A stretch of 64,000 nt of DNA from Harmothoe impar (lineage: Eukaryota; Annelida; Polychaeta; Phyllodocida; Polynoidae): contig OX381721.1 of assembly GCA_947462335.1 (NCBI GenBank), positions 12,537,910-12,601,909 on the forward strand, read 5' to 3'. Below are positions 12,562 to 26,397 of this stretch, piece by piece (within the stretch, counting starts at the first letter, position 1; each line of letters opens with the position of its first letter). Under the pieces are notes generated by a model. That model ran no database searches and was not told the origin of the DNA. It saw nothing but the letters and a program-made list of their open reading frames with translations. The position numbers and the translations under genes were made by a program.

Positions 12562-15500
12562 TTACTTTCTGTAACCATGCAGTTTCTCATACTGCTTGGC
12601 GCGCACAGAAGGCGACACTATGGGGACCACGTAGGACTCATCCCTATCCAGGTTCACTTTGTTACCTGGTGGCTGTTTAGGCAGGGGGAGAGGAGGCCGG
12701 ATATTAGGGATTGTAGGGAATTGCCGAATCTCAGAATACTCCCCTGAGGTGTCTGTGGTGTACACTTGTTTGGGTTTAGAGGCTGGTTGCTGCCCAAGTG
12801 GCAAGTTCATGGCACCTGGCGGGCTGGTCGGGGTTATCGACGTCAAACTGAAAGGCAATATCAATGCTTGTATACTACATTATAAAACTGTACTGGATCA
12901 ATGACCCTATATACTAACGCAGTGATATACCAGTCTATACAAAAACATTTTCACCATGCAGGACATTCGGTCCTGCAGATATTTCATTTTTGCAGGCCCG
13001 GCTTATTTTTTGCAGGCCCAGCAATCAGAGTACAATGTTAATATTTTAAAAATAAAATAAAACTTGTCAGACTAATAATGATAATGAATAGGTTCCCCTC
13101 TATGTTACAAATATACAAATCAATCAAATATTTAAATCGGTGATGAAAATTACAGAAAATATTCATGCTTTTTGTTACATGCTGTAGAAACATTAATACT
13201 AGTCCGATTTACAAGCTGTAAAAACTGGTATATAGGCAAAGACCTGCAGATCACAGCCAGTCATTCGGGCCTGCAGTACCCACGTTTCTGCCAGACCAGC
13301 AGGCTTTTTGCCGGCTATAGCCGGTGTCCGGCAGGATTTCGTATAGACTGATATACAGGGTCTTTAACTGGATTGAGGAGTAGCGATGGGGGGAAATGCA
13401 ATTGCAGAGGAACACCTAGGAAGCCCGACATATGTAAATACGTGTATACATACTACAGTAGGCTAGTACTATTGTAACAAAGAGGAGGTATCTAGCATAC
13501 GTATTTATTACAGAAACTAAGAGTTCTACGACGAATTATATGATTTAGGTTTACACAATGCACTATCCATAGAGAATGCTTAGGCCTACACAGATAGGGG
13601 AAGCGGGGCCTGACTTCTTAATGTTGTACAGCCACTACATGTTCCATATATCTGAACGAGATCAATGGATTCCCGAATGGTTAAAGGTGATCATTCATGA
13701 TTTCTATGCCATTTGAATCATACATAAAGTATCTCCCACTTATAACGGCCCACCCTATCACCAGGACGAGACTCACGTTCTCTTGTAGACGACGACACCA
13801 CAGATGATGATGCCGATGATGATGATGACACCACCGAGCGTCACAGAGAGGGCAATGATGAGTGTTTGGTTGAGGAGTCCCCCACCAGAGGGGGTGGTGG
13901 CTGCCCCCTCAGCTCCAGACACCGTGTCGGGTGGAGCCCCAGTGCCTGCTGGAACTTCAGGTGTTGGGAGATCTATAAAGTGACAATGTGGTCAAATCAT
14001 TTTATAATTTTTGACATAACATTCTCCGGGAAATACCCTTTCAAAAGTTGTTCATCATTTTACAACTTAAAGTTCCTGAGAGGCAGCTGGGCAATCATAC
14101 CTAATAATTAAATTTCCTTAAAGTTACCATGGTTCCCAGTAAGCACTTTGGAATCACAATTTATGTGTATTATAAACCGCTAGTTTATGCAAATATTAAT
14201 ATAAGCCGCCTCCTAGGTAGGTTCTACTTCTCTCACCAGGTGTCTCTAGGGTCCCTTGTGACCAACTGTGTATTGACAACTATCAACTCAACGGATATTC
14301 ACTCTTCAAAAATCGTTTGCAATTCTTCTTTTTTAATAATGTAACCTCTCAAAATGTGCGTGTTTCCACCTGATCCATGTAAAGAAATATGTAAATATGT
14401 ACATAGCTTGCTTCACTGCACGCATGGAAGGGATCAACTATGACTTACTTCGATTGAAGTAGACAATAGAGAATGCTCTCTTGAATTTCCTCTGACCATA
14501 TATCTTTTCTTCTTGTGTAACCGGATTGAACTCAATCATGGATCTGCAATATCATCAACAACGAGATATTTACCAAGTGGGCACAGAACCTTAAATCAGC
14601 GTTAATATGATATCATCATATTATGACCACATTTCCACATTGTTTAAACATTGGGATGTTTTTTTTGTGCCCATTGGGAATAAATAAATGATAAGATAAA
14701 GTAAGCAATAAGATTAAGTGATCATAGTCCACCCAGGAAACAAATAACGTTATACACCATTTTATAACGTTATATAAGGCTTTTTTGTTAGCTGGGCAAG
14801 GTACCCCAATATCTGTGGTTCAGGGTACCTCATGACTGTTGTTTGCTTAAGGGGATTGCCTACATTGCCTACCTTGCCTACCTTGCCTACCTTGCCTACC
14901 TTGCCTACCTTGCCTACCTTGCCTACCTTGCCTACCTTGCCTACCTTGCCTACCTTGCCTACCTTGCCTACCTTGCCTACCTTGCCTACCTTGCCTACCT
15001 TACCTACCTTGCCTAGCTACATTCAAATCTACACATGTTATTGTACATGTCCAGAGGGCAGTACTGATCCAGGGTTGATTCACTCTCCCAGCAGATTTTA
15101 TTACACCTTGCTCACCCTGATCCTGTCACTGCCCGCCCCCCCCCGGGGTCAAACTGATGAACTAACGAAGGGGAGGGCAGTGCATGGTCACTCTGACAGC
15201 ATATAGGGTTCATTCAGTGTAATGTTGTAGGTATAGTGCTCATGGAAAATTATCCGAAACCCTTTAGACGTATGTTATGGCACAGTTTAAAAAGAACCTA
15301 GTTACTTTTACTGCTATTTCGAAATTCAATATTCAAAACGGTAGGTCGGGACCAGACAATATCTTTTTTGGCCTTTGGGTTGAGGATGATGTCAGGTATC
15401 TAAAACAAAGTTTTGGGGTAAATCTAGATACTCTTGATACAAAGTAGGAAACCACCTTAAATATATTTTGCTCTAATGGAAAGGACACCGAAAATGATCA

Positions 15501-18500
15501 GCCGTGAATCGAACCACTGACTACTCACACAAGTGACAAGCATGCTTACTATTACACTACCAGCCCTTGCCTGATAGTTGGCTGTGCCTTACATTACTGG
15601 ATAGATACGGGAGGGGAGCAATAATTGTCTGTGCAGCTCACCCCTGTGGGTCTACACCAGGGCACAGGAATTACTGATCCTCCACACAAAAGTGTTTTCT
15701 GATTACCTATATTTGATTTGATTTTGCCCGATTATGTCTCAAAATGCTACATTAGACAACATCTCTTAATCGATATTTGGTTTACAAGACGACAAAAATG
15801 TAGTCCCTCTACATATAATCTGCTGCACTAATAATTGCATTTCATTACTGTGCAATGGCATGGACTATCAGTTATAGCGACGGGCCACATTACATAACTA
15901 TAAAACATACAACAAATACTAAATTGTAAAAGTGTCATCCTACCCATCATTCCTGTTACTGAAGTGTTCTGCTTACCTATATTTGATTTGATTTTGCCCG
16001 ATTATGTCTCAAAATGCTACATTAGACAACATCTCTAAATCGATATTTGGTTTACAAGACGACAAAAATGTAGTCCCTCTACATATAATCTGCTGCATTG
16101 ATAATTGCATTTCATTACTGTGCAATGGCATGGACTATCAGTTATAGCGACGGGCCACATTACATAACTATAAAACAAACAAAAAATATTAAATTGTAAA
16201 AGTGTCATCCTACCCATCATTCCTGTTACTGAAGTAAAGCATGCCATCTCCCAGAGCCAGGCCTGCTAAGGCTCCAGTTCCGCTCCTCTGGTGAACAGGT
16301 CGTAGGCTATTACCTCGGACCAGGTCAATGACTTCAAGATCGTTTTTGTCAAATCTTAATACATACAGCCTCTGCTCTGAAAATAACGCAAACACAAAGT
16401 TTATTAACTATTATGTTTTCGAAATCGATATCCAGCGGAAGCTGTCGCTATATGGACATGCAAATTGGCAGGCAATTCATGGTAACAATTCATTCTGTTA
16501 GTCAGCATTTATAAGCTATGGCCTAATCTACGGCTTAGTTAGATGAGGTCTAGAAAGTGTCCATGGAGGTCGTCTTACTTGTGATATCCGACTAGCCCCC
16601 ATCCATCCATACATCAAGAAAGGGTGACTTTTTCATTGTAAAGTTCTGTTTACGTTGGTTTTAGCAGAATCCTCATAACATTGTCTGTAAGGGCTATGTG
16701 TGCCAACATCTCACACCAAGAGGTTCACAGGACACTTATCTTTTAAATAGTGTATATTGAAATGCAAGATTCTGAGGTTATATTTGTGTTATTGTTTGGT
16801 CACACTTCAGAAATGTTCAAAAATGTTATCAACAAATCTTTTTGAAAAGTCTCTCTTTCTTGCTGCATTGGTCTATGGCATCTAGTAGTCCCGCTGATCA
16901 ACTCTATCAACAAACCTTTAGTATCCAGCACGAGCCCCCCAACACTGAGTCCAGCAGCATTGGGGCGGCCTAGCAACTGTATCCGGTTAGATCCATCATC
17001 CATGTTGGCCACTTCAATTGTGTCTGCTGTTGCCCAATACATCTTCCTGTGAAAAAGGTGTCATGGTATATATGTGTTTATTTCCATCTTCTTTCTTTCT
17101 TTTGTAATTGCTTACTTCCCAATATGTACACTTAATACGTGTTCATGCATTTGGTTATATTTCATCATATATGTGGGTATCAATGAGTACACACTAGAAC
17201 ACCTCTCCAGTGGGAGAGGCGTTTAGTTCCTAAAATACCCACATGGGGCCTCGCCAGTTTGGTGTGCACATCACCAGGGATGCCGTGTTTGGTGTTTAAT
17301 TCTTGTTTTATGTTTAATAATCCAAGTGTTCAGGATAGTGGTAGGATACATACCTGGCATTTGTGTCTAAAGTTATTTGAATTACAATTACTGATGTTTC
17401 AGTAAAGCCCCCTTGGATGATAGCCTCTTCTTGGTTGCCAGAGTAGCTCAATTTTGTAATTCTGCCAAGTCCACTGTCACCAACGTAGATAGCCTTGCGT
17501 TGGGTGTCAAGTGCTACTCCTCCCAAGTATGACTCTATAACACAATTGAAGAGAGCGATATTACTTTGTGTCAGTTCAGAGGAACAACGGCAGTGTTGTT
17601 TATGTATGTTTTACACTGCAGAGCCCCACATACAGATCCCAAATACCAGTGTTCATTACTTCATACTATTAACTCTTGGCTGGCTTTCATGGTAAGATGG
17701 TCAGGATATGATCCATGCACATCTTTTAGAATATTAATAACTACATGTATACCCTTTTTGTGTGTATGCCTTGAAACATGGATTGTGATTTGAAACTTAA
17801 TCAATTTTATTATTTGATAAAGTTAAGCTACCTTGTGTGTAGGTCTTGATCAGTTGGAAACATGGTGTTGGTATGCATGTCCTGAAGATAGCTCTTCGGG
17901 AACGGTCACTCCAGAAGATTTCAAAGGTGGTTTCATCAAGTGCAATCCCCCGTGGATCAGAATACCAAGTGTCTGTCAACTTCTTTGTTATGTTTGTGTC
18001 CAGGTCTAGTACAATTAGTACTCTGGCATCAATGTCTACAGCTACCACACCTCTGTTAAATGCAGCTGTGAAATGGGTAATTCATAAATTATTATAGCAA
18101 TACCATGAGGATTGTGGAAGGAACAAATCAAAAAGTTCTCTCTGTAGTCATTACCTCCCGAGTATCTATGCATCTTTCTAATTAAAGTAAGGCCAAACAA
18201 AAAGGTCTGTTTCAGGTCACCCGACCGACCCTATCAAAATAGGGCTGACCATAAGTTTTTTATGCAATTTTAAAGAAATTTTCGTATTTTTAACCTTTTT
18301 TGGTCAACTTTATGGTCTTAACAAAAAGAAAAAAAATTAAAGATCAGACCTACCGACCCTACATGTTCTTTCCATGTTACGTGAAACATACTTCCCTTTT
18401 TTGGCCTTAGCTTTTCTAACATTACAACGCATTGTGAAATTTGCAAAATGCATTTTGCAAAATCATAAGCCAAATAATGTTGGGTCCAACCAAGTGGTTT

Positions 18501-21500
18501 TTCTAATTGGCTGGGGTATTGAGGGATTGACTCACCAGGTGGCCCCACTCTCACCTAGCCACCTTTGATCTACCCCAGCCAGTGCCTCAAGGATCACCAT
18601 ACCAGGTTCATAAGTCCTATAGACTCAGAACATTTTTGCTTCCAACAAATTTTCAAATAAGTATGTATTTTGCAACACATAGGTTTGATTTACACCAACC
18701 TTCTTGACATGAGGTGCCATCGGGTTGGAGCACAAAGCCCTCTGAACACCGACACACCCGGGACTGTGCTGTAGGGATACAGATGTGTTCACACCCTCCA
18801 CGTGCACTACATGCATTAGTACCTATCAAAGGAATGTAGATTGTATATTGCTTGATCTATTGGAGCCTAATCTGAATGGTAAACAGATTTTTACAAAGTA
18901 AATGGAAAAGTACTGGTTAACAGCATGGACGTTAAGGTAAAACTTCTAATAAGGCTAGTCAGTGTGTAAAGTACATAGACAAAGGTTCACGAGTATAGTT
19001 CTCCACTGAGGGTTATTTCACGAGGCGAAGCCGAGTGAAATAACCCTCAGAGTGGAACTATACGAGTGCTCCTTTGTGTTTATTTCATGCCATAATTAAC
19101 AATATATTTCAAAATTCCACTTAATTGGTATGAAAAGGCAATTTTACAGTGTTTAAATCATCAATTTTTTTTATTTTAAAGGCCGCGAAATACGGGCGAG
19201 GGTTATTTCACGGGGGTGTTAAATACGGCCTTCCTTGGTTAAGTCAATGGGAGTGCCGTATTCACCATGAAATAAATACACATGTCTAATGTCTAAATAA
19301 GTTATTGTATAGTTCTCAATCCCCCCGAAATTTACCTTCTAGAACAGCACAAGCAATTTTATATCCAAGAGAATTTTAAGGTGTGGGTTCCACGCTTCCA
19401 CTGCTGTCTACAATGTGCTTAATGATTAGCATTAACTCTCAATGTTTTACAAAGGCCAGATACCTACTCTGTGGTGGGGGTGAGGTCCTGACAAGTCTCA
19501 GTGACCTGTAGTCTGTAGTATTAATCCGATACTCGGTGCCAATTGTTTCTATATTTTGTACTCCATATTTCCTCTGTTTGAATATGGCCCTTAACAATTG
19601 AAAAAGACAATAAGTATGATAATAAATATACAAGTAAAAGAGGGGTTTGATTCATTTACTATTTGCTCCCTGGTCGCATCATTGATTGAATGTGAAAACA
19701 AGCATGATCAGAAGGTGTAGACGAAACATTGTTGAGTCTTTTAAAGTACCGTAAATTCCCGCGTATAACCTGTGGGTTATACACGAACCAGTGCAGGTTC
19801 TACAAAATTCACAAGGTCTAGGTGCAGATAACACAATAGCGATTTTCAGACCCCTGATGCGGGCTATAGGATTTTCTCAAAATCGGGGTACAGGTTATAC
19901 GCGAGATGCGGGTTATACGCGGGCATTTACGGTACATAGTTCAAAGTCAATGTCAGCTGCAGACTGAAAACAGTTTACCACATTGAGTTTATATGAGTTG
20001 AAACAATCAGTGTCACTGAGCTTCAAACCTACCCTCTTAGACGCTGAACCCAATAGACATAGGTCTCATCCACTGCCACAGAGAAGAGGATAGGATTGCT
20101 TTTGTCAAGCCTGAGGACCATCTCCCTTCCTGTTCCATCCGTGTTGCACCGTTCTATCACGTTCGGTGATTGATCTACCCAATATATCTTATTATCTGTA
20201 ATTTGAAATGAGACCTCCAACATCGTACATTTTTATATGACAAGAGAAAATACAATGCACCTGTTTTCTTTGTTGGTTTGGAGTATATTTCCACTATTTC
20301 CGCTATTTAATCCTTTTCTACATAGAATATGACTTGTGATATTCTGAAGATTCCACTTGGACCCAAACAGATACAACCAAGACTGCTGATAATTGAAGTG
20401 TAGGGAATAAGGTAAGTATCAAACAATCAATTGGTTAATATCAAACAGCCATGCAAAACTTAAAAGCTGCTCTACAAGTTCAGATACAGCGGTATTTTAA
20501 GTTCCACTTAGTTATAGAACCAACTGTCAGGCTGACATCGTCCAACTTAAATCTGTCTATGTACACTTACTGGTAGAGAGATACACAATGAACATACCTG
20601 GTACATCCAGTGTTATGGCATATGGTTCATACAGCCCATGGGTGATAATGTTCCTGCGTGATGATCCATCCATGTTAGCCTTGCCAATGTAGGGAAATGT
20701 TCTGCTCCAGTCACACCAGTAGATAACCCTGACGATAAAATGTGGAATTAAGTTATACATAGATGGATGGATGGATGGAAGGAAGAAATGATAAATGGAT
20801 TGGATGAATGGATGCGCTGATAGGTAGATGGATAGAAGGGTGGATATGTAGGTGGGGTTTGGCATCTAATGAGAAAAGATGGTTGGTTGAATGAAAGAAA
20901 TGAAGGGAGTATTGCATTAATAGATCTATAACAATTTATGGAAGTATAACACCCCTTTCTGGCCCCCACACAGATGATCATATATATGCAGGCAGATAAT
21001 GATGCTTACTTATTAACTGTGTCCAGTGCAATGTCTGATGTTCGGTCCAAGTTTCTGTCAATAATAACAGTCTGGTAGCGAAAGTCTGTTGTCACTGCTA
21101 CAATCATATCTGCAGTCCGATCCGCATAGTAGAGGAGACCGGATGCAGAATCCACAGCTATAGTAGTGGCCACAGCAGCTGGAAGGGATTCATATAAACG
21201 GATTCAGATCAAACCTGCTATATTCTCACCTCAGTGTGGTATGTGTGCCAATTGACACCTTACTTGTCATCATAAAAACACAAATAGCCTTCTACCATCA
21301 GATAAATTATAAAATCATTGGACCTATCTAGTGGTGAAGGGCGGATGGAGGCATCACAGCATCCTGAGACAAACCCATTCAGGGGGAACTGAGGGGAACA
21401 TTTATTGCTGAACTTAAAGCCACTTAAAGTGTTCCCTTAAAACATCTTAAATTTGCTTAAATTCAAACATTCATGCAGTGTAGTATGCTAAGTGGGGAAG

Positions 21501-24500
21501 TGTTAGTGGTGATTGTGGAGCTTTAAAGGGGGTCTGTCCCCGCCAGAGAGCATCCATCTTGTGCCCTATGCTATAATTGCCGTACCCGCCCACAGGTTGT
21601 CTTATGCACCTCCCACTGACTAAGATCTTTACGTTTACAATCCCTGAGTCAAACCCAAGCCGCAAATACAGTCAGTGGCCAATCAACCATACAGACCTGC
21701 AAGAGTCCTGTGACGAAGGAGCAGTGGAAACCTGAACCTATAGCAGAGGTTAGAGTTTCCTCTGCTGCTACGTCACAGGGCCTGGACTTGGGGCAAACAC
21801 AGGCTGCCGCGTGGTTGGGTAGTTTCACCATGATAGTGCCATCACCCCTTACTCTATACCCCCTTTAATATATTCTAATTGGGTCCTTATAATTTCTAGT
21901 CTTCACTATAATGATACATACTAGGTGTTGTATGACAGTGTGCATCTCATTCACAGAGGGATGTATATTTTTATAATTCCCAGCAGCGTATCAATTTAAT
22001 TGGGTGAGATATGGTTCATATACCCTACAGAGTATCACCCACGTGGATTTTGTTTGCCACCTACTGTTCTATTATTGGGTGCAATCTACAACCGGAGCCA
22101 AAGGGGGAGGGGCAGCGGGGCACTATCCTATAGTGAATACAGTAGTTCCCCCTGGCGCCCAAAATGTATACACTGCTAGTTTAATGCGATCTTTCCTTGG
22201 CCGTCATGATGTATGAATGCAGCGTTGGCTAGTCAATATGCCTGGGCGGTTAACCACGGTAATGCATCCGGCCCAATGTACGCCTTGAGTGTATGCTTGT
22301 TTTGTACGGCCTCGAGTGCATAGCATGAGAGGGTCGTACAAGACAGGCATACACCGAAGGCTACCGTGGCAATTGTCAACCTATTGTTCCAAGACAGGCT
22401 GTTAGGGGCCACTCTGCTGTACGTCCACTGTACGGTCATATGCCCACACGTGGGCATAAAGCTTTTTCACGCCATACCATGAGCATATAGAGTCCAATAT
22501 CTAAGACATACCATTATGATATGCTAGGTATAATAATGCATCATGGCAGCACAGTGCATAGTGATTTAAACTGTGAAATTAAAGTGCAATGCAGTCATTA
22601 GTGGGTTATGTAAAGAGACGTACAGCGGAGGAGTTCCAGGCGCTGTGTGCCTCCGGAGTTAAAGTGGTATTTGAGGATGAACTTGCTCGTGTTGTAGCTG
22701 TTGATCCTCCCATTATATACATACACATGCTCATTCTGTTCGTCGTACCTGAAAAGGGTATGCTATCATAAATTAAACACGAGTGTAAGTGATTTTGGGG
22801 GTCAATATATCAAGGATAATATCAACAGAGGTGCATGATAAAGCGTCCAAACTGAGAGTTTCTTCAGAAACTGGGCAATGGATTGTATCACACGAGTCAT
22901 TAGCAAACTGATGCAACCCACTGCCCGACTAGTGAAGAAGCAGGAAGTCTGGACACTTTTGAATGTAACTCTGTACTTCATGTAACTTAATACCACTTCT
23001 ATTGTTAAATGACATTATACACTGATGAAATAAAAGCATCTGAAGTTGTCAAATAGTCGTCTTATAAGAAGACTTTGGGATATTCTTAGTGACTGTGATA
23101 AAAGTAATAAACAAGTTAATGGTTGTCTACATGAGGACCTTCAAGGTTACCATCCCACAAAGCGACACTAGGCTCATCTGATTGACAATGTAAGCCCAGG
23201 CAGTGGCCCACTCTAATTGACAAGTTTAGAGTCGTCAAATTCACAATCCTGGAAAACCCTTTAATTGTTGCATACTGCTATAAATATGCTTTATACATTT
23301 TGTCAGCATGATGTATGAATGTAGCCCTGGCAGGTCTATTTGTCGAGCTTGCATTCATACATGCTGACCCTTTGGAAATTTTAGGGTTGGTGCAGTGCCA
23401 AGTTTGGAGCTGGCAAATGCCAGGCTTTTGGGCTGGCAAATGCCAAGTGGATATTCTATCTGATAACTCCAGCTAGAAGACCCGCTTCCTTGTCACTTAA
23501 AAGAGTCTGCAGACGACTTTACTTGTTCAGTGTATAATCATGTCGCTCTTTTGATGACTTCTAAATCAACTTTTCACAAACCCCGGTGGGAATCTTCACA
23601 GCTGGTCAGGAGTATGAGTTCACATGTGTTTATCTGGCACGAACAACTGTTACTCTGTTCATGGCTACATAAAGTACATGTGTATGTGATGGAAAACCTG
23701 ATTAATAACCTGTCTTTCAAATGCAAATCTGCCAACCTTTTACAGCAACTCATACATCTATGATGTAATTTTAGACCTTATCGGTGATATTTTGCAGTAT
23801 ATAACTGTTTCAGTTTATGATACTTGATGTACATTGCAAAGTGTCGATGTACCATAAGATATAGAGAAATGCCGACGTCCATTGATACCGTCTTGTGGGT
23901 GCTGGGGCATATTCCACTCAGCCTGCGGCTTGGTGGAATATGGCCCCAGCCCCCACTCGTGAAATATGGCAGGGAGGTATTAATGTAGTTGGCATTTGCA
24001 TTTATTTTTTATTTGAAGCATTTAATGAAGAAAATCCAGCTTTTTCTTAGCCCATTGAATACTGCCACATGGAGGGCATTGAATACGGCCCTCCCTATAG
24101 TTAAGCAAAGTAAAGCTTGTATTTCAAAAAAATAAACAGATTTATTTGACCTACCCAACTGCTGTGGGGCTCAGTGTCCCGGCCACTGGTAACGAATAAC
24201 GCTGTGGATTGGCAGGGTCAGTACGGTACACCTTGTTGAAGGAGTAGTCCACGAAGTAAAAGTATGTGCTGGGTATGCACACACCACCTGTCGGACAACA
24301 ACCCATTATCAAACAATATAGATTCAGCGGCTTGATTTTTATATGAAAGTTATTTAATAGAAATTGGCATGTGTCTTCTCCATATACATCCCTTTGTCTG
24401 TGATGCAAAAGGGAAGTAATGCTTGTGTGGATGTATTAATACAACTGGCCCCAATTGATTCTACCCTCTGCTGTCCTAGTGCCCATGTTAACATAGGCCT

Positions 24501-26332
24501 CCCGGAAGTAGGCCACTAGTGAAGAGGGCTTGCTTAGGGGAGATACATGAAAGGACATCACAATGTGCAAAACCAAATTCAAGAAAAACCTTAAAATATA
24601 TAGCTAAAATATGTGTATTAGATGGTGATGGTGGGGCGGGCCCACATCCCTGTAAAAGTCCAAGTTAAAATCATAGTCCCCTTAGTAAACAAATGTGTGA
24701 AGCTCTAAATGTTACACCATTTTATAACTGCACCCTCTCCATGCTGATCTATTCATACAGCCACTGCACAGAAAAATAATAATGGTGTTATACCTCGACA
24801 CCTTCTTGTGTCCCGTTTTTTGTTGAACAAACACAAAAGAGTTGTTTTGATGGATGATAATGAATAGATATCTTGGATAGGACTATTTCTTATGTAATGA
24901 CCTCTACCTATCCCAGTGTTGTGTTGACTATAATGGTAAAGCTGTATTTCTAATGTTAAAACATCAGTTGTGATTAAACCAGGGTTGGTTGAACTGCACT
25001 GAAAAAGTTAACTTGTCTCTAAACTCATCTAAGTGACTGTCATCAAATGAATGAGTTAAAGGTTGTCTAACCTATCAGGTTACCATCCCACAAATATAAT
25101 CTGGAGCTGGCAAATGTCGGGTTTAGGGCTGGCACATGATTTCCTGTCCAAATGGGTCTTCTATCTGACAACTCTTGCGAGACGACCTGCTTCCTTGTCA
25201 CTTAGACAAGTCTGGAGACAGGTTTGCGGGGTGGTAACCTGATTGGTTAGACAAGCTTTTACTTTTTCAGTATGGTAGGTCATTCAGTATAGGGGGCCTA
25301 CATCACATTTTGTCACGTTACGAGTGTTGGGTTGTGATAAGTTGTTCTGTTGAAATAATATTATACAGAAGATATACATACTACCTATTGATGTTCATTA
25401 GTACCCTTGTCAATTAAAAATATTGTACTATTGACGAATTCTTCTCACAAGTCACGAATCTGTTCTGAAAGACCTTCAAAACAAACAAAAAACACGGCCA
25501 AAAATCTTTTGTGAACAGTGGATTTAACTGACATAATAGCAATCCACGTAGTTCACTGTAATGTTTTGTTTTGTTTTACCTTCGCACATGCATGATTGAC
25601 TTCGGCTTTGCCCCAGGGAACCATCCTCTCATTCGCATTTAAAGTGCATATAGCAGCATACTTCGTACCTTGGTAACGGTGAATACCCGAGTAACAGCTT
25701 TCCCATTCTTGCCTTTCCCTGCCTCTCCTCATTTCCCCTTTCTATCCACCCCCCTACCCCAGTCATAAAATTCCCCTTTCTCATGGAACCTCCCCTTTTC
25801 CCCCCTCCATGGGGTTGTGTCAGCCAACTTAGTTGATGCGACAGGACAATTATAAGGAAGATATCTCCTTGGGTCTCTCAGGGAGGCCATGCATGTTGAG
25901 GCCATGTGTGGGCCTGCTAACAAAGAGGGTTTTAACCCTTTAAGGACGAATGTCGATAAAAGATGACATTTGTTGGCATGACGCACTAATTCCCCTGGCA
26001 AGTAACTCATCGGGGCTGCATTGGTGCATCATGCTGACCCTTTGGGAGTCTAAACCATGATGCTTGAATGCAACACGGGCGAGTTTTTCGCCAGGGCTGC
26101 ATTCATGCATCATGACGACCAAGAGCATGATGCATTGAAGATGAAGTTCTGGATTTCTGGATTTGGAGGGTGTCAGATCAAAAGGGGGGGGGGTGTTTCT
26201 CACTTTTGGGTACCAGATTCTGGGATGTGGTAACTGTTTATATCCAAGCCGTGCCTATTGTAATATGATATGATAATTAAAAAGCCTACCTGTTATCAAA
26301 GTGAGTAGAGTGAGCAGTACGGTGTACACCAT
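12562..26332 (-). CDS. Two-propeller LRP-like transmembrane receptor, copy B (15 coding exons)
   Basis: Paralog of the gene at 548-10205. Exons: 26332-26290, 24287-24155, 22748-22624, 21178-21010, 20728-20598, 20195-20033, 19589-19468, 18822-18700, 18065-17832, 17534-17354, 17046-16916, 16376-16214, 14543-14449, 13972-13777, 12847-12562. They total 2295 nt (764 codons) without internal stops. Twelve exons match copy A in length exactly; exon 10 is 9 nt longer, exon 11 is 15 nt longer and exon 14 is 36 nt longer. Order: signal peptide (MVYTVLLTLLTLIT), propeller 1, EGF-like module, propeller 2, transmembrane helix (about 645-667, GGVIIIIGIIICGVVVY), and a 95-residue tail with YSEI (Tyr707), YVVP (Tyr742) and YEKL (Tyr756) plus PPLPLPKQPP. 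It looks intact and is probably the less modified copy. Ligand and pathway unknown. Confidence 0.87.
12931..13350. mobile_element. 420-bp MITE with CAGTCTATAC ends
   Basis: Perfect 10-bp inverted termini (CAGTCTATAC and GTATAGACTG) with ATATAC directly repeated outside (12925-12930, 13351-13356). CAG...CTG ends and a 6-8 bp duplication suggest a hAT-like origin. It lies in intron 14 of receptor copy B. Confidence 0.8.
14855..15016. repeat. (TTGCCTACC)n nonanucleotide satellite
   Basis: About 18 near-perfect 9-bp copies in intron 12 of receptor copy B. The Leu-Pro-Thr ORF across it is spurious. Confidence 0.95.
15480..15600 (-). repeat. tRNA-derived SINE fragment
   Basis: The minus strand has an A-box-like TAGTGTAATAGT (near 15549-15560) and a B-box-like GGTTCGATTCA (15505-15515) at tRNA-like spacing. 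The cloverleaf is poor, so this is a tRNA-derived repeat rather than a functional tRNA. Confidence 0.55.
15694..16233. repeat. 270-bp direct tandem duplication covering the exon 12 donor of copy B
   Basis: Copies at 15694-15963 and 15964-16233 differ at only a few positions. Each contains the last part of exon 12 and its donor AATGATGG|GTAGGA, so a duplicate donor sits 270 bp downstream of the real one (16214). Confidence 0.85.
18188..18409. mobile_element. 222-bp MITE with TAAGGCC termini
   Basis: Inverted ends TAAGGCCAAACAAAAA and TTTTTTGGCCTTA, with similarity running about 34 bp inwards (GTTTCAGGTCAC against GTTTCACGTAAC). It lies in intron 8 of receptor copy B. Confidence 0.7.
18978..19079. 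repeat. Fold-back hairpin repeat 1
   Basis: Near-perfect palindrome of about 45-bp arms around GAAG, starting GACAAAGG and ending CCTTTGTG. Downstream to 19285 are GGTTATTTCACG and TACGGCC repeats like those that follow the other family members (23867, 27371, 29928). Confidence 0.8.
19749..19932. mobile_element. 184-bp MITE with CCGTAAATTCCCGCGTATAA ends
   Basis: Inverted termini of about 24 bp (CCGTAAATTCCCGCGTATAA and TTATACGCGGGCATTTACGG) with flanking TA on both sides (19747-19748, 19933-19934). A degraded relative lies near 29415-29475. It lies in intron 6 of receptor copy B. Confidence 0.85.
20757..20850. repeat. GATG/GATA tetranucleotide repeat, intron 4 of copy B
   Basis: Imperfect GATG/GATA run in the same intron as the one at 6761-6802 of the paralog. 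Confidence 0.7.
22250..22380. repeat. Inverted repeat, likely MITE remnant
   Basis: GTGTATGCTTGTTTTGTACG is mirrored by CGTACAAGACAGGCATACAC, and the outer flanks pair as well (ACCACGGTA with TACCGTGG). It lies in intron 3 of receptor copy B. No clear target duplication. Confidence 0.5.
23020..23532. mobile_element. 513-bp MITE, CACTGA...TCAGTG family, member 1
   Basis: CACTGATG and TTCAGTG ends with flanking TA (23018-23019, 23533-23534). The interior (GGTTACCATCCCAC, CTTCCTTGTCACTTA) is shared with the copy at 24997-25272. Confidence 0.65.
23867..23999. repeat. Fold-back hairpin repeat 2
   Basis: Inverted arms (AAATGCC...GCATATTCCAC and GTGGAATATGGCC...GGCATTT) around AGCCTGCGGCTT. Followed by TTTATTTTTTATTTGAAG and two GAATAC(G/T)GCC repeats, as at 29928. 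Confidence 0.75.
24997..25272. mobile_element. 276-bp MITE, CACTGA...TCAGTG family, member 2
   Basis: Ends CACTGAAAAAG and CTTTTTCAGT. Inner arms AGGTTGTCTAACC and GGTTAGACAAGC are inverted. It shares its interior with member 1. Intron 1 of receptor copy B. Confidence 0.65.
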
Positions 26333-26390
26333 GGTTAAAGTGGAAATGGCAGAACGAGCAGAGATATGTGTGCAGGATCTACACTCTAAG

Positions 26391-26397
26391 TTATATA
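26391..26397 (-). promoter_or_regulatory. TATA box of receptor copy B
   Basis: TATATAA on the minus strand, about 60 nt upstream of the ATG at 26332. The sequence between them (ACTTAGAG...ACACATATCTCTGC) is homologous to the leader of copy A, which marks this as a shared core promoter. Confidence 0.6.

Noticed and set aside
14832..15206. Leu-Pro-Thr repeat ORF
   Set aside because: Translation of the 9-bp satellite within an intron of receptor copy B.
15480..15600. Functional tRNA gene
   Set aside because: A and B boxes are present but the acceptor and anticodon stems do not pair; treated as a SINE.
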